DNA of 53,520 nt from Chromatiales bacterium (GCA_028280505.1 JANQLO010000055.1:1-53520); one strand, 5' to 3'; counted from the stretch's first letter, positions 34,800-45,566 are shown. A program made the numbers and translations. Notes: a model not told the origin generated them from the sequence alone.

Positions 34800-35777
34800 A
34801 TGTCTATGATCACAGTCCTCCGTACAAGTGCTTTTTCGGTTAAAGGGCGAAACAGCGGGCGGATTCGACGTGCGGCGTGGTGGCCGGTTTTTCTGCCGCG
34901 ACTTTTGCTCGTGGCGGCTCTTGCCCTCGCTTCGCTCAGTGTCTACACGAAGTACCAACGCCATGTGGCGGGTGATTTCCCGGTGGTGGACGCGACCTCC
35001 TCGCGCGCCGCGGATGCGGCCGCGCCGGTAACGCAGGCCGCTGAAGCCATGGGCCCGGGTAAAGCCCTTGTCGGGTTGTTCGGCGACGCAAAAGCCAAAC
35101 CCGCGCCAAAGGCCAGGCGGCAGGAAGCACCGCCGACCCCGCTGAAGCTGCGATTGCTGGCCGTGATGGCCTCGGACAGGCAGGGGGAAGGGCTGGCGGT
35201 GATCGCCGAACAGCGCAATGCGGAAAAGGGCTACCAAGTCGGTAATGAAATACCGGGCGGGGCGACGCTCGAACAGGTGCTCGTCGATCGGGTGATCATC
35301 TCCCGTAACGGTCGTCAGGAGACGCTGATGCTGACTGACGGCAAGCCTGCGCCGAATGCGTCGGCGGGCGGCAGCCGGCGCACGGCCTCGGTTCGGGAGG
35401 GGACGAACAAACCGATATCATCGCGCGAGGCTTCCGCGGTGACCGGAAATGGCGATACCCGGGTGCTCCCGGAGCTGGCCGATTATCAGGCCAAGTTGTC
35501 GAGTGATCCGAAGCGGCTTACCGGTTTGTTGAGATTTCGTCCGGTGCGTCAGGGGCAGACCTTGAAAGGTTACCGGGTCTTTCCGGGGCGTAATCCCAGC
35601 TTATTGGGTCGAGCCGGGCTTCGCGTGGGAGACATCATCACGTCGGCCAACGGTGTGCAACTGAGTTCGGAAAATGCCGGCAAAGAAGTCATTGCCCAAT
35701 TGGCCCATGTCAATAGTCTGGAGTTGGAGGTGCTGCGCAACGGCAAGCTACGCGCCGTGACCCTGGCGACGCAGTAA
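34800..35777 (+). CDS. gspC: Type II secretion protein GspC
   Basis: This 325-residue inner-membrane protein couples the inner-membrane platform to the secretin. There is one transmembrane segment near residues 30-50 (FLPRLLLVAALALASLSVYT) and a homology region around 112-180 (LKLRLLAVMASDRQGEGLAV, YQVGNEIPGGATLEQVLVDR). A C-terminal PDZ domain lies at about 235-325 (GYRVFPGRNPSLLGRAGLRV, then GDIITSANGVQLSS). The length is somewhat above the E. coli and Vibrio proteins because of a linker. It is the first gene of the gsp operon, with gspD following after 8 bp. Confidence 0.93.
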   Translation: MSMITVLRTSAFSVKGRNSGRIRRAAWWPVFLPRLLLVAALALASLSVYTKYQRHVAGDFPVVDATSSRAADAAAPVTQAAEAMGPGKALVGLFGDAKAKPAPKARRQEAPPTPLKLRLLAVMASDRQGEGLAVIAEQRNAEKGYQVGNEIPGGATLEQVLVDRVIISRNGRQETLMLTDGKPAPNASAGGSRRTASVREGTNKPISSREASAVTGNGDTRVLPELADYQAKLSSDPKRLTGLLRFRPVRQGQTLKGYRVFPGRNPSLLGRAGLRVGDIITSANGVQLSSENAGKEVIAQLAHVNSLELEVLRNGKLRAVTLATQ

Positions 35778-35785
35778 TTAACGGA

Positions 35786-37933
35786 TTGGTATGCCTGATG
35801 GAAAGATCGAATGAAGTTGGATGGCGACACTTGTCCGATCAGGCCGCCGGGACAGGGTTCGTAAACAGACGCGGGGCAAGCGTTTGGATTGCGCTGCTGA
35901 CGATATGGCTGAGTTTGCTGTCGAAGCCGTCACCGGCCGCCGAGCAGATGACCTTCAACGTCAAGGATGCCGAACTGACATCGGTGGCCGAGATGGTGGC
36001 GAGCGTCACCGGCAAGAACTTCATCATCGATCCGCGGGTTAAGGGCAAGGTGACCGTGGTGTCTTCCCACGGTATGGAGCCGGAAGAGTACTACCAGGTG
36101 TTTCTGGCGATTCTCCAGGTTCACGGTTTTGCCGCCGTTCCCTCGGGCAAGGTCATCAAGATCGTGCCTGTCGCCGATGCCAAGCACAGTGGCGCACCCC
36201 ATGTGACCGACGTGGCGCCGGGCGAGGGCGACGAACTGGTGACCCGGGTGCTGCAGGTCGAAAACATTGCCGCCGATCAGTTGGTTCCCCTGCTCAGGCC
36301 GTTGGTGCCGCAGCAGGGGCATTTGGCGGCCTATCCCCCGACCAACGTCATGATTATCTCCGACAGGGCGCGCAACATCGATCGCCTGGTGACCATGGTG
36401 CGGCGTATCGATAAGGTCAGCGACAGCGAGGTCGAGGTGGTGCATCTGGCCCATGCCGTGGCGACTGAAGTCGTGCGGGTACTCACCAGTTTGAACCAGG
36501 GCAAGGGCGCGGCGAGCGGCGAGCGCCAGGGTTCGACCTTCGTCGCCGACGAACGCACCAACAGTATCCTGATCAGCGGGGATCATCAGCAGCGTCTCAA
36601 ACTGCGTGCATTGATTACGCACCTGGATACACCGGTCCAGTCGGAAGGCAACACCAGTGTGATCTATCTGCACTATGCGAAGGCCGACACCTTGTTGGGG
36701 ATTCTGCAGGGCGTGAGCGAGACGTTGACAAAGGCACCCGGTGGGGGCACGACACCGCAAACGCGCGACATCGGAATCCAGGCGGACGAGTCCACCAATG
36801 CCTTGGTGATTACCGCGCCGCCGGATCTCATGCGTTCGTTGCGGGGTGTCATTCGTCAACTGGATATCCGCCGGGCCCAGGTACAGGTGGAGGCGGTCAT
36901 CGCCGAGGTGTCCAGCGAGACCGCCAGTGAACTCGGCGTGCAGTGGATGGCGGACGGCTTTTCCGGTAACGGCAAGGGTGCTGTGGGGATGATCAATCTC
37001 ACCGGTGGCAGGGCGCCGACCCTGGGCGGGCTGACGGGCGGGCTGATCGATATCGATACCGGTACCGACTTCGGCGTCTTCGGTATCGGTAAGGTCAGTG
37101 GGGATACCGTCAAGTTCGGTGCCCTGGTGCGTGCATTGGCGACGGATGCCAATACCAATATCCTGTCGACGCCCACGCTGGTGACATTGGACAACGAAGA
37201 GGCGGAGATTATCGTCGGTGAGAACCGCCCCTTCCTGACCGGCTCCTACACCAGCATCGGTGACAGCGGCAGCAACCCCACCAACCCCTTTCAGACCATC
37301 GAACGTCAGGACGTGGGGCTCACCTTGAAAGTGAAACCGCAGATCAACGAAGGCGATACGGTACGCCTGGATGTCGAGCAAGAGGTCTCGAGCGTGGTGC
37401 CCGGCACCGCCAACACCACCGAGGTGGTGACCACCAAGCGGTCTATCAAGACCAGCGTATTGGTGGAAGACGGACAGGTGATCGTACTCGGCGGTTTGAT
37501 CGACGATCAATTGCAGGACAGCTATCGCAAGATCCCCGGCCTGGGCGATTTGCCGATGCTCGGCAGTCTGTTCAAGTACCAAGACGCCACCAAGACCAAA
37601 CGCAATCTGATGGTCTTTTTACATCCTCGTATTCTGCGCGATGCCAAGATGGAATCGGTGGTGACCGGCGGTAAGTACAATTACATGCGTCGTATTCAAC
37701 AGGCCGGTCGTCTGCGCGATTCCGGCTTGGGGCCCAACGACAATCCACCGACCCTCAAGCCGCTGGATGTCTTCATGAAAGAGGGTATCGGCGTCGGGGG
37801 GGATGATGTCCCGACCGAGCCGCAGCAAGCGCCGTCGACGGGGACGGAAAAAGGGCAGGCGCCGACGGACGCCAAAGCGGCCTCTCCCGACAATGCCGGC
37901 GGGCTATCCGTGTTTCACGATTTCGAATGGTGA
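35786..37933 (+). CDS. gspD: Type II secretion secretin GspD
   Basis: This 715-residue outer-membrane secretin forms the exit channel. A signal segment ends near AAEQM (residues about 35-53). The N0 domain begins [21 protein letters not shown]1-N3 repeats run to about 400 ([40 protein letters not shown]), and the secretin core ends with [20 protein letters not shown] and [20 protein letters not shown]. The tail after about 650 is proline- and glutamate-rich. Start ATG 35786 is taken; ATG 35798 is an equally good choice. It overlaps gspE by 7 bases. Confidence 0.96.
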   Translation: MVCLMERSNEVGWRHLSDQAAGTGFVNRRGASVWIALLTIWLSLLSKPSPAAEQMTFNVKDAELTSVAEMVASVTGKNFIIDPRVKGKVTVVSSHGMEPEEYYQVFLAILQVHGFAAVPSGKVIKIVPVADAKHSGAPHVTDVAPGEGDELVTRVLQVENIAADQLVPLLRPLVPQQGHLAAYPPTNVMIISDRARNIDRLVTMVRRIDKVSDSEVEVVHLAHAVATEVVRVLTSLNQGKGAASGERQGSTFVADERTNSILISGDHQQRLKLRALITHLDTPVQSEGNTSVIYLHYAKADTLLGILQGVSETLTKAPGGGTTPQTRDIGIQADESTNALVITAPPDLMRSLRGVIRQLDIRRAQVQVEAVIAEVSSETASELGVQWMADGFSGNGKGAVGMINLTGGRAPTLGGLTGGLIDIDTGTDFGVFGIGKVSGDTVKFGALVRALATDANTNILSTPTLVTLDNEEAEIIVGENRPFLTGSYTSIGDSGSNPTNPFQTIERQDVGLTLKVKPQINEGDTVRLDVEQEVSSVVPGTANTTEVVTTKRSIKTSVLVEDGQVIVLGGLIDDQLQDSYRKIPGLGDLPMLGSLFKYQDATKTKRNLMVFLHPRILRDAKMESVVTGGKYNYMRRIQQAGRLRDSGLGPNDNPPTLKPLDVFMKEGIGVGGDDVPTEPQQAPSTGTEKGQAPTDAKAASPDNAGGLSVFHDFEW

Positions 37934-39495
37934 CGGGGTGCCCCATGGCTGTCGAGGAACGGGAGGAAACGGGCGAAGAGCGAACCGAGCCGCCGCAGAC
38001 GGCGGACAGCTATCCGCCGTTGTCGTTCTCCTATGCCAAACAGCATGGGGTGGTCGTTACGGGCGAGCACGGTGACGCGATGTCCTTGGTGCATCGTTCG
38101 GATGTCACCTTGGGCGTGCTGTCGGAAGTCCGCCGACACTTGGGCAGACCGTTGTGCCTGAGCCGGATCGCCGATGAGGATTTCGCCAAGCTGCTGTCCG
38201 AGAGCTACCAACAGGGCAAGGATACGGCGATACAGGCGGTGGCCGACATTCCCAGCGATGCCAACCTCGATCAGGTGGCGCAGCAATTGGCCGAGCCGGA
38301 AGACCTGCTCGAAAGCGATGACGACGCCCCCATCATCCGCCTGATCAATGCGCTGTTGACCGAGGCGATCAAAGAGAATGCCTCGGACATTCATATCGAA
38401 CCGTTCGAGAACCGACTGTCGGTGCGTTTTCGTGTCGATGGCGTGTTGCGTTCGGTACTGCAACCGGCCCGTACGTTGGCACCTTTGCTGATCTCGCGTA
38501 TCAAGGTCATGGCTCACCTGGATATTGCCGAGAAACGGCTACCCCAGGACGGTCGCATCTCGTTGAAGGTTGCGGGTCGTCCGGTCGATGTGCGGGTGTC
38601 GACGATTCCGTCGGGGCACGGTGAACGCGTGGTACTGCGTTTGCTCGATAAACAGGCCGGTCGATTGGATCTGTTTCATCTGGGCATGACCGAAAACGCC
38701 TACTCGAATCTGGATGCGCTGATTCATCGACCCCATGGCATCATCCTGGTGACCGGCCCCACGGGCAGCGGCAAGACCACGACGCTGTATGCGGCCTTGA
38801 CGCGATTGAACAACGACCGGCGCAACATCATGACCGTCGAGGACCCGGTGGAGTACTATCTCGACGGTATCGGCCAGACTCAGGTGAACGCCAAAGTCGA
38901 CATGAGTTTCGCCAGAGGTCTGCGGGCGATTCTGCGTCAGGACCCGGATGTGGTCATGGTCGGTGAAATCCGTGACGGCGAGACCGCGGAGATTGCCATT
39001 CAGGCCAGTCTGACCGGTCACCTGGTGTTATCCACCCTGCATACGAACTCTGCCGTCGGCGCCATCACACGTTTGCGCGATATGGGTATCGAACCCTTTT
39101 TGCTCTCGTCGACGCTGATCGGCGTATTGTCCCAGCGTCTGGTGCGGGTGCTCTGTGAGGATTGCCGCAAACCGATAACGCTGAGTGCGGAACAGGCCGC
39201 CGATCTCGGTTTGAATGACGGCAAGCCCCTGGACGTTTACGAATCGACGGGCTGTCCCGCTTGCAACCACATTGGTTACGTCGGACGGACCGGCATCTAC
39301 GAACTGGTCACGGTGGACGATGAGCTTCGGCGTTTGATCCATCAGGGCGACGACGAGCAGGCGTTGGTGCAGGTGGCGCATCGTGATAGCGCCACCCTCT
39401 GGCAGGATGGTTTACGATTGGTCGAGCAGGGACGCACCTCGGTGGACGAATTGCTGCGAGTCACGCAAGTCTCTGCCGGTGCCAAGGGGGCATAG
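37927..39495 (+). CDS. gspE: Type II secretion ATPase GspE
   Basis: This 522-residue cytoplasmic ATPase powers pseudopilus assembly. Walker A is [12 protein letters not shown] near residues 276-287. An Asp box, Walker B and a His box follow ([60 protein letters not shown]). A tetracysteine zinc motif lies at about 410-450 (CEDC and CPAC). The N-terminal region binds GspL. ATG 37927 overlaps the end of gspD; ATG 37945 is an alternative start and neither has a strong ribosome site. Confidence 0.96.
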   Translation: MVTGCPMAVEEREETGEERTEPPQTADSYPPLSFSYAKQHGVVVTGEHGDAMSLVHRSDVTLGVLSEVRRHLGRPLCLSRIADEDFAKLLSESYQQGKDTAIQAVADIPSDANLDQVAQQLAEPEDLLESDDDAPIIRLINALLTEAIKENASDIHIEPFENRLSVRFRVDGVLRSVLQPARTLAPLLISRIKVMAHLDIAEKRLPQDGRISLKVAGRPVDVRVSTIPSGHGERVVLRLLDKQAGRLDLFHLGMTENAYSNLDALIHRPHGIILVTGPTGSGKTTTLYAALTRLNNDRRNIMTVEDPVEYYLDGIGQTQVNAKVDMSFARGLRAILRQDPDVVMVGEIRDGETAEIAIQASLTGHLVLSTLHTNSAVGAITRLRDMGIEPFLLSSTLIGVLSQRLVRVLCEDCRKPITLSAEQAADLGLNDGKPLDVYESTGCPACNHIGYVGRTGIYELVTVDDELRRLIHQGDDEQALVQVAHRDSATLWQDGLRLVEQGRTSVDELLRVTQVSAGAKGA

Positions 39496-39539
39496 ATGGC
39501 GGCCGCGTGGATTGAGGTACTGGCCGGGGAGGCGGGCTG

Positions 39540-40760
39540 ATGGGCGCCTTCGAGTACACCGCCGTGGACAACGCCGGGCGCCGGCAACGTGGCGTGCAGG
39601 AGGCGGACACCCTGAAACATGCCCGACAGCGTTTGCGTGAACGCGGGTTGCTGCCGTTACAGGTTGGCGAGTTACAGGGCGACAGCGACCACACCGGCAA
39701 GAGGGGGCGCCGCCAGTCGCGCACCAGTATCGGCACCGCCGAAGTCGCCCTCATCACGCGACAGTTGGCCACCCTGGCCCGGTCCGGCATGCCGGTGGTC
39801 GAGGCCCTGACGGCGGTCGCGGAACAGAGTGAGAAGCGCAAGGTTCGCAATACCGTTTTGGCGGTGCGTAGCCGGGTGATGGAAGGTTATGCCTTTGCCG
39901 ATGCGCTCAATGAGTTTCCCGGTGTGTTTCCGGAGATGTACCGGGCTACCGTGGCGGCGGGCGAGCAGGCCGGCCACCTCGAGGCGGTGCTCGAACGTCT
40001 GGCCGATTACATGGAAGAACGCAAGGCGGCCGGTCAGAAGATCATGCTGGCGTTTCTCTATCCGCTGATACTGGTCATCGTTTCCCTGTTGGTCGTCGTC
40101 GGCCTGCTGACCTATGTGGTGCCGGAGATCACTCGCGTGTTCGAGACCAGCGGTCAGACGCTGCCCGGGATCACGGTGTTGCTGATCAATCTCAGCGACG
40201 GCCTGCGCGAACACGGGGTGGTGCTCGGGCTGGGAATACTGGCGGCATTGTTTCTGGCACGTCAGCTCTACCGTATCGAGATCGTGGCGGAAACGGTGCA
40301 GCGTCAGATGCTGCGCCTGCCGGTCGTCGGGCGGCTGGTGCGCGGACACAACACCGCCCAGTTCACCCGCACCCTGAGTATCCTCTCTGCCAGTGGCGTG
40401 CCCATTCTGGATGCATTGCGGGTGTCCGCCAGGGTACTCAGCAATCTGCCGATGCGTAAAAGCGTGGTGGCGGCAACGGCGGAGGTCAGGGAGGGTGTCA
40501 GCCTGTCCAGCGCGTTGGAGAAGACGCGCCGGTTTCCCGTGATCACGCTGAGGCTGATCGGTGCCGGTGAGGCCGGCGGTAACCTGGACACGATGCTGGA
40601 ACGTGCCGCCGACGCCCAGGACAAGGAGCTGGACGCCGCGGTGGCGCTGCTGCTCGGCATCCTCGAGCCCCTATTGATCCTGCTGATGGGGGGCATCGTG
40701 CTCTTCGTGGTGCTGGCCACCCTGCTGCCGATTTTCGACATGAACCAACTGGTTCGCTGA
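39540..40760 (+). CDS. gspF: Type II secretion platform protein GspF
   Basis: This 406-residue polytopic inner-membrane protein turns with GspE to build the pseudopilus. It opens MGAFEYTAVDNAGRRQRGVQ and has the two repeated GspF domains, with YRATVAAGEQAGHLEAVLER in the first and LRLIGAGEAGGNLDTMLERA in the second. Three hydrophobic segments are seen, near residues 170-190, 225-245 and 370-400. It lies 44 bp after gspE. Confidence 0.96.
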   Translation: MGAFEYTAVDNAGRRQRGVQEADTLKHARQRLRERGLLPLQVGELQGDSDHTGKRGRRQSRTSIGTAEVALITRQLATLARSGMPVVEALTAVAEQSEKRKVRNTVLAVRSRVMEGYAFADALNEFPGVFPEMYRATVAAGEQAGHLEAVLERLADYMEERKAAGQKIMLAFLYPLILVIVSLLVVVGLLTYVVPEITRVFETSGQTLPGITVLLINLSDGLREHGVVLGLGILAALFLARQLYRIEIVAETVQRQMLRLPVVGRLVRGHNTAQFTRTLSILSASGVPILDALRVSARVLSNLPMRKSVVAATAEVREGVSLSSALEKTRRFPVITLRLIGAGEAGGNLDTMLERAADAQDKELDAAVALLLGILEPLLILLMGGIVLFVVLATLLPIFDMNQLVR

Positions 40761-40784
40761 GTTAACCAATGTGAGGAATACTTC

Positions 40785-41297
40785 GTGTGCACTGATTTGA
40801 ATCGATTATCTATCGTCATGCAAAAGGATGTCGCCTGTCGTAGGTGTCGTCGCGATGCGTCGGGGTCCGTCCGCAAAAGCAGCGCGGGTTTCACGCTGCT
40901 CGAAATCATGGTGGTCGTCGTGATCCTGGGCGTGCTTGCCAGCTTCGTGGTACCGCGTGTCATGGACAGGCCCGACGAGGCGCGGGTCGTCAAAGCCAAG
41001 CAGGATATCCGGGCGATCTCGGGTTCGCTCAATCTGTACCGTTTGGACAACTTCGTCTATCCGAGTACCGAGCAGGGCTTGGAGGCGCTGGTGACCAAAC
41101 CGAGCGGCTCGCCGGAGGCCAAGCACTGGAAGAACGACGGTTATCTGGATGCGTTGCCGGTCGACCCCTGGGGCAACGAGTACCTGTATCTGCAGCCCGG
41201 AGAACACGGTAAGTTCGATGTGTATTCGCTCGGTGCCGACGGTCAGCCCGGCGGCGAGGATGTCGCGGCGGATATCGGCAACTGGCAACTGGACTGA
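40785..41297 (+). CDS. gspG: Major pseudopilin GspG
   Basis: This is the main pseudopilus subunit. The prepilin peptidase site is SSAG before FTLLEIMVVVVILGVLASFV, with Glu at +5. The mature C-terminal part has the calcium-site and globular wording VYPSTEQGLEALVTKPSG, WGNEYLYLQPGEHGKFDVYS and LGADGQPGGEDVAADIGNW. From GTG 40785 (GAGGAA site upstream) the leader is 35 residues, unusually long; ATG 40818 would give 24. Maturation needs a prepilin peptidase encoded elsewhere, since gspO is not in the window. Confidence 0.95.
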   Translation: MCTDLNRLSIVMQKDVACRRCRRDASGSVRKSSAGFTLLEIMVVVVILGVLASFVVPRVMDRPDEARVVKAKQDIRAISGSLNLYRLDNFVYPSTEQGLEALVTKPSGSPEAKHWKNDGYLDALPVDPWGNEYLYLQPGEHGKFDVYSLGADGQPGGEDVAADIGNWQLD

Positions 41298-41309
41298 CCG
41301 GTTCCGTTC

Positions 41310-41810
41310 ATGCGGCGATTGCACGCGAGAGGTTTCACACTGCTCGAAATCGTGGTGGTGTTGGCCGTCGTGGGAATCATGATCGGTACCGCGGTGCTTT
41401 ATATACAGCCGCCCTCCGCGGAAAAGATCAGGCAACAGGCCGCCGAGGAACTGTGGGCAGTGAGCCGGGCCGCGAGGGATGAGGCCATCATGCTGCGCCG
41501 CGTGCTGGGCATTCATCTGGACGAGGACGGTTACCGGCTTCAGGTCCGGCGTGGCAGGGACTGGTCGTCACCGCCCGACGATCCGATCTACCGCATGCGG
41601 TCCCTGCCGGTCGGTTTGGAGATTCGCATCAATGAAACGGCTTCGGGCATGACCTCCTTCGCGCTTGACGAGTCGGACGAAGAACGGCTGCCGCAGTTGC
41701 TGTTCCTGCCGAACGGCGAGGTATCGCCGTTCGAGATCGCCGTTGTCGACCAAAATGGCGGCGGTACAAGAGTCTTTACCGATGAATACAACGAGATTCG
41801 GCTGCGCTAG
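41310..41810 (+). CDS. gspH: Minor pseudopilin GspH
   Basis: This 166-residue minor pseudopilin has a short leader (MRRLHARG) and then FTLLEIVVVLAVVGIMIGTA with Glu at +5. The globular part (EELWAVSRAARDEAIMLRRV, LGIHLDEDGYRLQVRRGRDW) is as expected for GspH, which joins the core to the pilus tip complex. It starts 12 bp after gspG and overlaps gspI by 29 bases. Confidence 0.92.
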   Translation: MRRLHARGFTLLEIVVVLAVVGIMIGTAVLYIQPPSAEKIRQQAAEELWAVSRAARDEAIMLRRVLGIHLDEDGYRLQVRRGRDWSSPPDDPIYRMRSLPVGLEIRINETASGMTSFALDESDEERLPQLLFLPNGEVSPFEIAVVDQNGGGTRVFTDEYNEIRLR

Positions 41811-42216
41811 GTCCCGGTGTGCAAACGGCACACGCGGACGGCAGGCCCGTGCAGGGGGCTTTACCCTGCTCGAGACCCTGGTGGCCCTGGCCATTGTGGC
41901 GATCTCCCTGGCGTCGGTGACCAAGCTGGTGTATCAGCTTGCCGGCGATACGTCCGCGGTGTTCGATAAAACCATGGCGCTGCTGGTGGCGGAGAACCAG
42001 TTGACCCGGCTTCAGTTGGGGTTGGGCACTCCGGATGCTTCCGGCGAGCAAACCCTTCTCAATGTTGCCTGGCGTTACCGGGTAGAACGTGAGGACACGC
42101 CGGATCCGCGTGTCGAAAAGGTGACCGTGGTGGTGTCCTTGGCGTCGGGGCCCGACGACCGTCTGGCGAGCTTGACCACCTACCTGGGTAAAGCGGTGAG
42201 GAGAACGGGCCGGTGA
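41782..42216 (+). CDS. gspI: Minor pseudopilin GspI
   Basis: This 144-residue minor pseudopilin of the tip complex (I-J-K) has a peptidase site RAGG before FTLLETLVALAIVAISLASV. The mature protein has MALLVAENQLTRLQLG, typical of GspI. ATG 41782 lies inside the end of gspH and gives a 26-residue leader. The stop overlaps the GTG of gspJ, so translation is coupled. Confidence 0.92.
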   Translation: MNTTRFGCARSRCANGTRGRQARAGGFTLLETLVALAIVAISLASVTKLVYQLAGDTSAVFDKTMALLVAENQLTRLQLGLGTPDASGEQTLLNVAWRYRVEREDTPDPRVEKVTVVVSLASGPDDRLASLTTYLGKAVRRTGR

Positions 42217-42857
42217 AGCGATCGCCAAGACGGCAGAGCGCGACGTGCCGGCGGGCGGGCTTTACGCTGCTTGAATTGGTGGTGGCCGTGGCGATCTTCG
42301 CCGTGGTGGGTGCGGCGCTCTTCACCGGTATGAATCAGTTGCTCGGTGTCAAAGGCGGGATCGAGGAACGCCTGGTGCTCGCCCGCGAGGCCCAGCGGAC
42401 ATTCAGCTTCATGCGCGACGATTTGCTCCATTATGCCGATCGATCGATACGGGTAGCCTACGGCGATAGCGAACCGGCGTTCGCCGCCAATACCGGGGAC
42501 TACGGTACGCTCCTGTTGCTGACCCGGCGTAACGAGGGTTTGGATGGGGAACTCGTCGAGCGGGTGGGTTATCGTTTCGAGGAGGGTGAACTCGTTCGGC
42601 TGCGTTGGCCTGTATTGGACCGGGGCTATGACGCCCAACCGCGCAAACGCGTGCTTTTGCGACATTTAAGCGACGTGAGCCTGCGGGTACTGGACCATGA
42701 AGGGAGCTGGCATCGCAGTTGGCCGCCGCTTCAAGACAATGACGAGCCCCCACGGCCGGTGGCTGTGGAGTTGCGGTTCGTGCTCGACCGGGAGGGCGAA
42801 CTCACGGGGCTGATGGCCCTGCCCGCTACGCATCGCCTGCAAGAGGTGGCGAGTTGA
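42213..42857 (+). CDS. gspJ: Minor pseudopilin GspJ
   Basis: This 214-residue minor pseudopilin has a leader of 16 residues (to RRAG) and then FTLLELVVAVAIFAVVGAAL. The globular domain has REAQRTFSFMRDDLLHYADR and LLLLTRRNEGLDGELVERVG and ends with VAVELRFVLDREGELTGLM. GTG 42213 overlaps the gspI stop, and the gspJ stop overlaps the TTG of gspK. Confidence 0.93.
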   Translation: MKRSPRRQSATCRRAGFTLLELVVAVAIFAVVGAALFTGMNQLLGVKGGIEERLVLAREAQRTFSFMRDDLLHYADRSIRVAYGDSEPAFAANTGDYGTLLLLTRRNEGLDGELVERVGYRFEEGELVRLRWPVLDRGYDAQPRKRVLLRHLSDVSLRVLDHEGSWHRSWPPLQDNDEPPRPVAVELRFVLDREGELTGLMALPATHRLQEVAS

Positions 42858-43810
42858 GTCGGCCGTCCAAGCCTTGTTTCGGGCAACGTTTCGGGCGGCG
42901 CCAGTCGGGTGCTGCGTTGATCACGGTAATCAGCGTTGTTGCCTTCCTGGTCATTCTGTCTACCGGCATGGCGGTCACCCTGGACCGTGAGGTGCGTTTG
43001 AGCGGCTACAATCAGGCCGGTCGTCAGGCGGAATGGCTGGCTCAGGGCGTCGAGGTCTGGTCGACGCAGACACTGGCCCTGGATGGCGAAGAATCGGAGC
43101 ACGACAATCTGGCCGAGATCTGGGCCGCACCGTTGCCGGTGACCGCCATGGAGCACGGCAGTGTTTCCGCCCGGATCGAAGATCTGCAGGGACGTATCAA
43201 TCTGAACGGTTTAATCAAAGACGGGCAGCGGCAGCCGTTGCAGGTCGCTCGCCTGCGACGATTGTTGACGTTATTGGATATCGATGAAGAACTGGTGTAC
43301 GTGATCCTCGACTGGTTGGACGAGGACGACCGGGTTTCTTTCCCGCACGGTGCCGAGGACGACTACTATCTCAACCAGACACCGGCGCGACACACGGCCA
43401 ACGGACCGATGGCCAGTATTGCGGAACTGAAATGGCTCAAGGGGGTGAATGAAGCGCTGTTCACCCGGCTCGCCCCGCACGTATCGGCGCTGTCGCCCGA
43501 GGTGGGCGGTATCAATATCAACACCGCCGGTGCCGTCGTCCTGGCTTCCCTGGCCGATGGTCTGACCGTACAGTCCATGGAACAGTTGACGGAAGAACGC
43601 GAGCGGACGGAAGGCTTCAGCATGGAGGCGTTCGTCCAGCATCCGGCGTTCGCCGGGCGCGAGCTGCCGACACAGGAACTGGTGTTGACCAGCAGCTATT
43701 TTCAATTGAGCGCCGATGTCCGTTTCCAGGACATCGCTCTGCGTCGTATTGCCCGCATTTGGCGCGATAACGACAATAAGGTTCAGGTCATCGGACGTTG
43801 GACCGATTAG
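42854..43810 (+). CDS. gspK: Minor pseudopilin GspK
   Basis: This 318-residue large minor pseudopilin caps the pilus tip. The leader ends RRQSG before AALITVISVVAFLVILSTGM. As in other GspK proteins, the +5 glutamate is absent. The helical insertion domain is seen as LNLNGLIKDG-type wording (RINLNGLIKDGQRQPLQVAR), and INTAGAVVLASLADGLT follows. Start TTG 42854 overlaps the gspJ stop. Confidence 0.94.
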   Translation: MSRPSKPCFGQRFGRRQSGAALITVISVVAFLVILSTGMAVTLDREVRLSGYNQAGRQAEWLAQGVEVWSTQTLALDGEESEHDNLAEIWAAPLPVTAMEHGSVSARIEDLQGRINLNGLIKDGQRQPLQVARLRRLLTLLDIDEELVYVILDWLDEDDRVSFPHGAEDDYYLNQTPARHTANGPMASIAELKWLKGVNEALFTRLAPHVSALSPEVGGININTAGAVVLASLADGLTVQSMEQLTEERERTEGFSMEAFVQHPAFAGRELPTQELVLTSSYFQLSADVRFQDIALRRIARIWRDNDNKVQVIGRWTD

Positions 43811-43819
43811 GCGACAGTC

Positions 43820-45022
43820 ATGTCTCACGCCATTATCACGATCAATGCGGAAGGGCTCAGCATCGGCTGGCTGACGGAGAACGCCGTCGAGTCGGTACGG
43901 CGTTTTGACGATCCGGCGCAGCTGGACGACGCATTGCTGCGGCGTCTCGACCAGGCGCGACAGACGGTGTTGGTGCCCACCGAAGATTGTCTGATCCGCC
44001 GCCTGCAACTGCCGTTACGCAACGACAAGCAGATAGAAACGGCGATTCCCTTCGCGCTTGAAGATCAGTTGGTCGGTGAACTGGAGGACGAGCATATCGC
44101 CTTCGCTTCCCGGAGCGGCGGTACGGTCGATACCGTGACCGTCTCCCATGCACGGATGCGTGATTGGCGTGAGTCGCTCGATCGCTATGCCTTGTCTCCC
44201 GATGTGATGATGCCCCTCGCATTGGCCTTGCCGCATGAAGAGGGCCTGATTCACATTCTGATCGAACGGGGTATGGCCCATGTCAGGCTCGGGGACTTCG
44301 CCGGCTTTGCGGTGGAGGCGCACGATCTGGTCGATTGGCTCTCCCTGGCGCAAAAGGACGGCGGCGATGTGGGAGAGGACGTGCCCGAGCTGGCGTTGGC
44401 CGGTGACGACACGGATGTCACGGCCGATTTGGCCACGCGCCTGGTGTCGGCCGGCTGGTCGGTCCGGGATGCGCAGACGCAGATGTCCGAACGCCGGCTC
44501 GTGGACTTCAACCTGTTGCAGCGTACCTACAAGATCGATCGGCAAGGCGGCGATGCCGCCCGCGGCTGGCGCTGGCTGGCTGTCGGCGTGCTGTTGCTCG
44601 GGGCATTGGAAATCGGCTATATGGCATGGGACAACAGCCGCCTGCAGGCGCGGTCCGACGACATGGCCGACAAGATCAAGGCGGTTTATCTGGCCGCCAA
44701 TCCGCAGGCGACCCGTATCGTCAACCCGCGGGCGCAGATGAAACATCTGCTCGCATCGAGAGGACCGAACGACGACAAGGGATTCCTCGCCTTGTTGAAT
44801 GATTTCGCGGACAGCTTCGTTCAGGCCGACGGCGGTGAAATCTCACGGCTGAGCTTCAATCAGGGCCGGCTGGATATGGATGTCAGAGTCAATGACGTCA
44901 GCGCGGTCGAAAAGCTCAAAGTTGGGCTCGATGCCGGCAACGTCGAGTTGACGGTGCTCTCTCTCAACAGCGTGGAGCGGGGTATCGAGGCCCACATTCG
45001 CCTGGAGGAGTTCACGCAATGA
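43820..45022 (+). CDS. gspL: Type II secretion protein GspL
   Basis: This 400-residue protein has an actin-like cytoplasmic N-terminal half that holds GspE (QTVLVPTEDCLIRRLQLPLR, ETAIPFALEDQLVGELEDEH). One transmembrane segment lies near residues 255-275 (WLAVGVLLLGALEIGYMAW). A periplasmic ferredoxin-like domain follows. The gspM start overlaps its stop by 4 bases. The start is ATG 43820, 9 bp after gspK. Confidence 0.93.
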   Translation: MSHAIITINAEGLSIGWLTENAVESVRRFDDPAQLDDALLRRLDQARQTVLVPTEDCLIRRLQLPLRNDKQIETAIPFALEDQLVGELEDEHIAFASRSGGTVDTVTVSHARMRDWRESLDRYALSPDVMMPLALALPHEEGLIHILIERGMAHVRLGDFAGFAVEAHDLVDWLSLAQKDGGDVGEDVPELALAGDDTDVTADLATRLVSAGWSVRDAQTQMSERRLVDFNLLQRTYKIDRQGGDAARGWRWLAVGVLLLGALEIGYMAWDNSRLQARSDDMADKIKAVYLAANPQATRIVNPRAQMKHLLASRGPNDDKGFLALLNDFADSFVQADGGEISRLSFNQGRLDMDVRVNDVSAVEKLKVGLDAGNVELTVLSLNSVERGIEAHIRLEEFTQ

Positions 45023-45510
45023 ATGCGCGCTTCGCCAATGTGAGCGATCGGGACAAACGCCTCCTCGCCGCCGGCGGGTTCGTGTTGATGCTCATCCTCG
45101 GCTACTTCCTGCTCTACGAGCCCCTGTCAAATGACAACCGGCGATTGCGGGCGGCCCTGGAACGCCAGGACATCGACCTGGCGTGGATGCGGCAGGCCAG
45201 TCGCAGTCTGCGTGACCGCCCCGTCGTTCAGGCTGCTGCCGCTGCCGACGAACCTTTGTTGGTGATCGCCGACCGGACCATTCAGGCGGCCGGGCTCAAA
45301 CAGCAGTTGAAACGTATCCAGCCCGACGGTGACGACAAGATCCGACTCTGGCTGGAACACGCGTCGTTCGGCGCCGTCATCAAATGGCTGGACACCATGC
45401 AGCGACAACACGGGATTCGGGTCGACGCCGCGACGGTGGACCGGCAAGAGGCGACGGGGGTGGTGAATGCCAAGCTGGTGCTGGTGACCGGGGAAGTCAC
45501 CGGCTCCTGA
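45019..45510 (+). CDS. gspM: Type II secretion protein GspM
   Basis: This 163-residue inner-membrane partner of GspL has a transmembrane segment near residues 17-36 (AAGGFVLMLILGYFLLYEPL). A periplasmic ferredoxin-like domain ends LWLEHASFGAVIKWLDTMQR and then QHGIRVDAATVDRQ. It overlaps gspL by 4 bases (ATGA). It is the last gene of the operon; no gspN or gspO follows. The 56-bp gap to the convergent next gene has no clear terminator. Confidence 0.92.
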   Translation: MNARFANVSDRDKRLLAAGGFVLMLILGYFLLYEPLSNDNRRLRAALERQDIDLAWMRQASRSLRDRPVVQAAAAADEPLLVIADRTIQAAGLKQQLKRIQPDGDDKIRLWLEHASFGAVIKWLDTMQRQHGIRVDAATVDRQEATGVVNAKLVLVTGEVTGS

Positions 45511-45566
45511 TACGTGAAACGGCGTGCCGATTCGAAGGGATAGGCACATCGTCGCGGCCGGGCGCG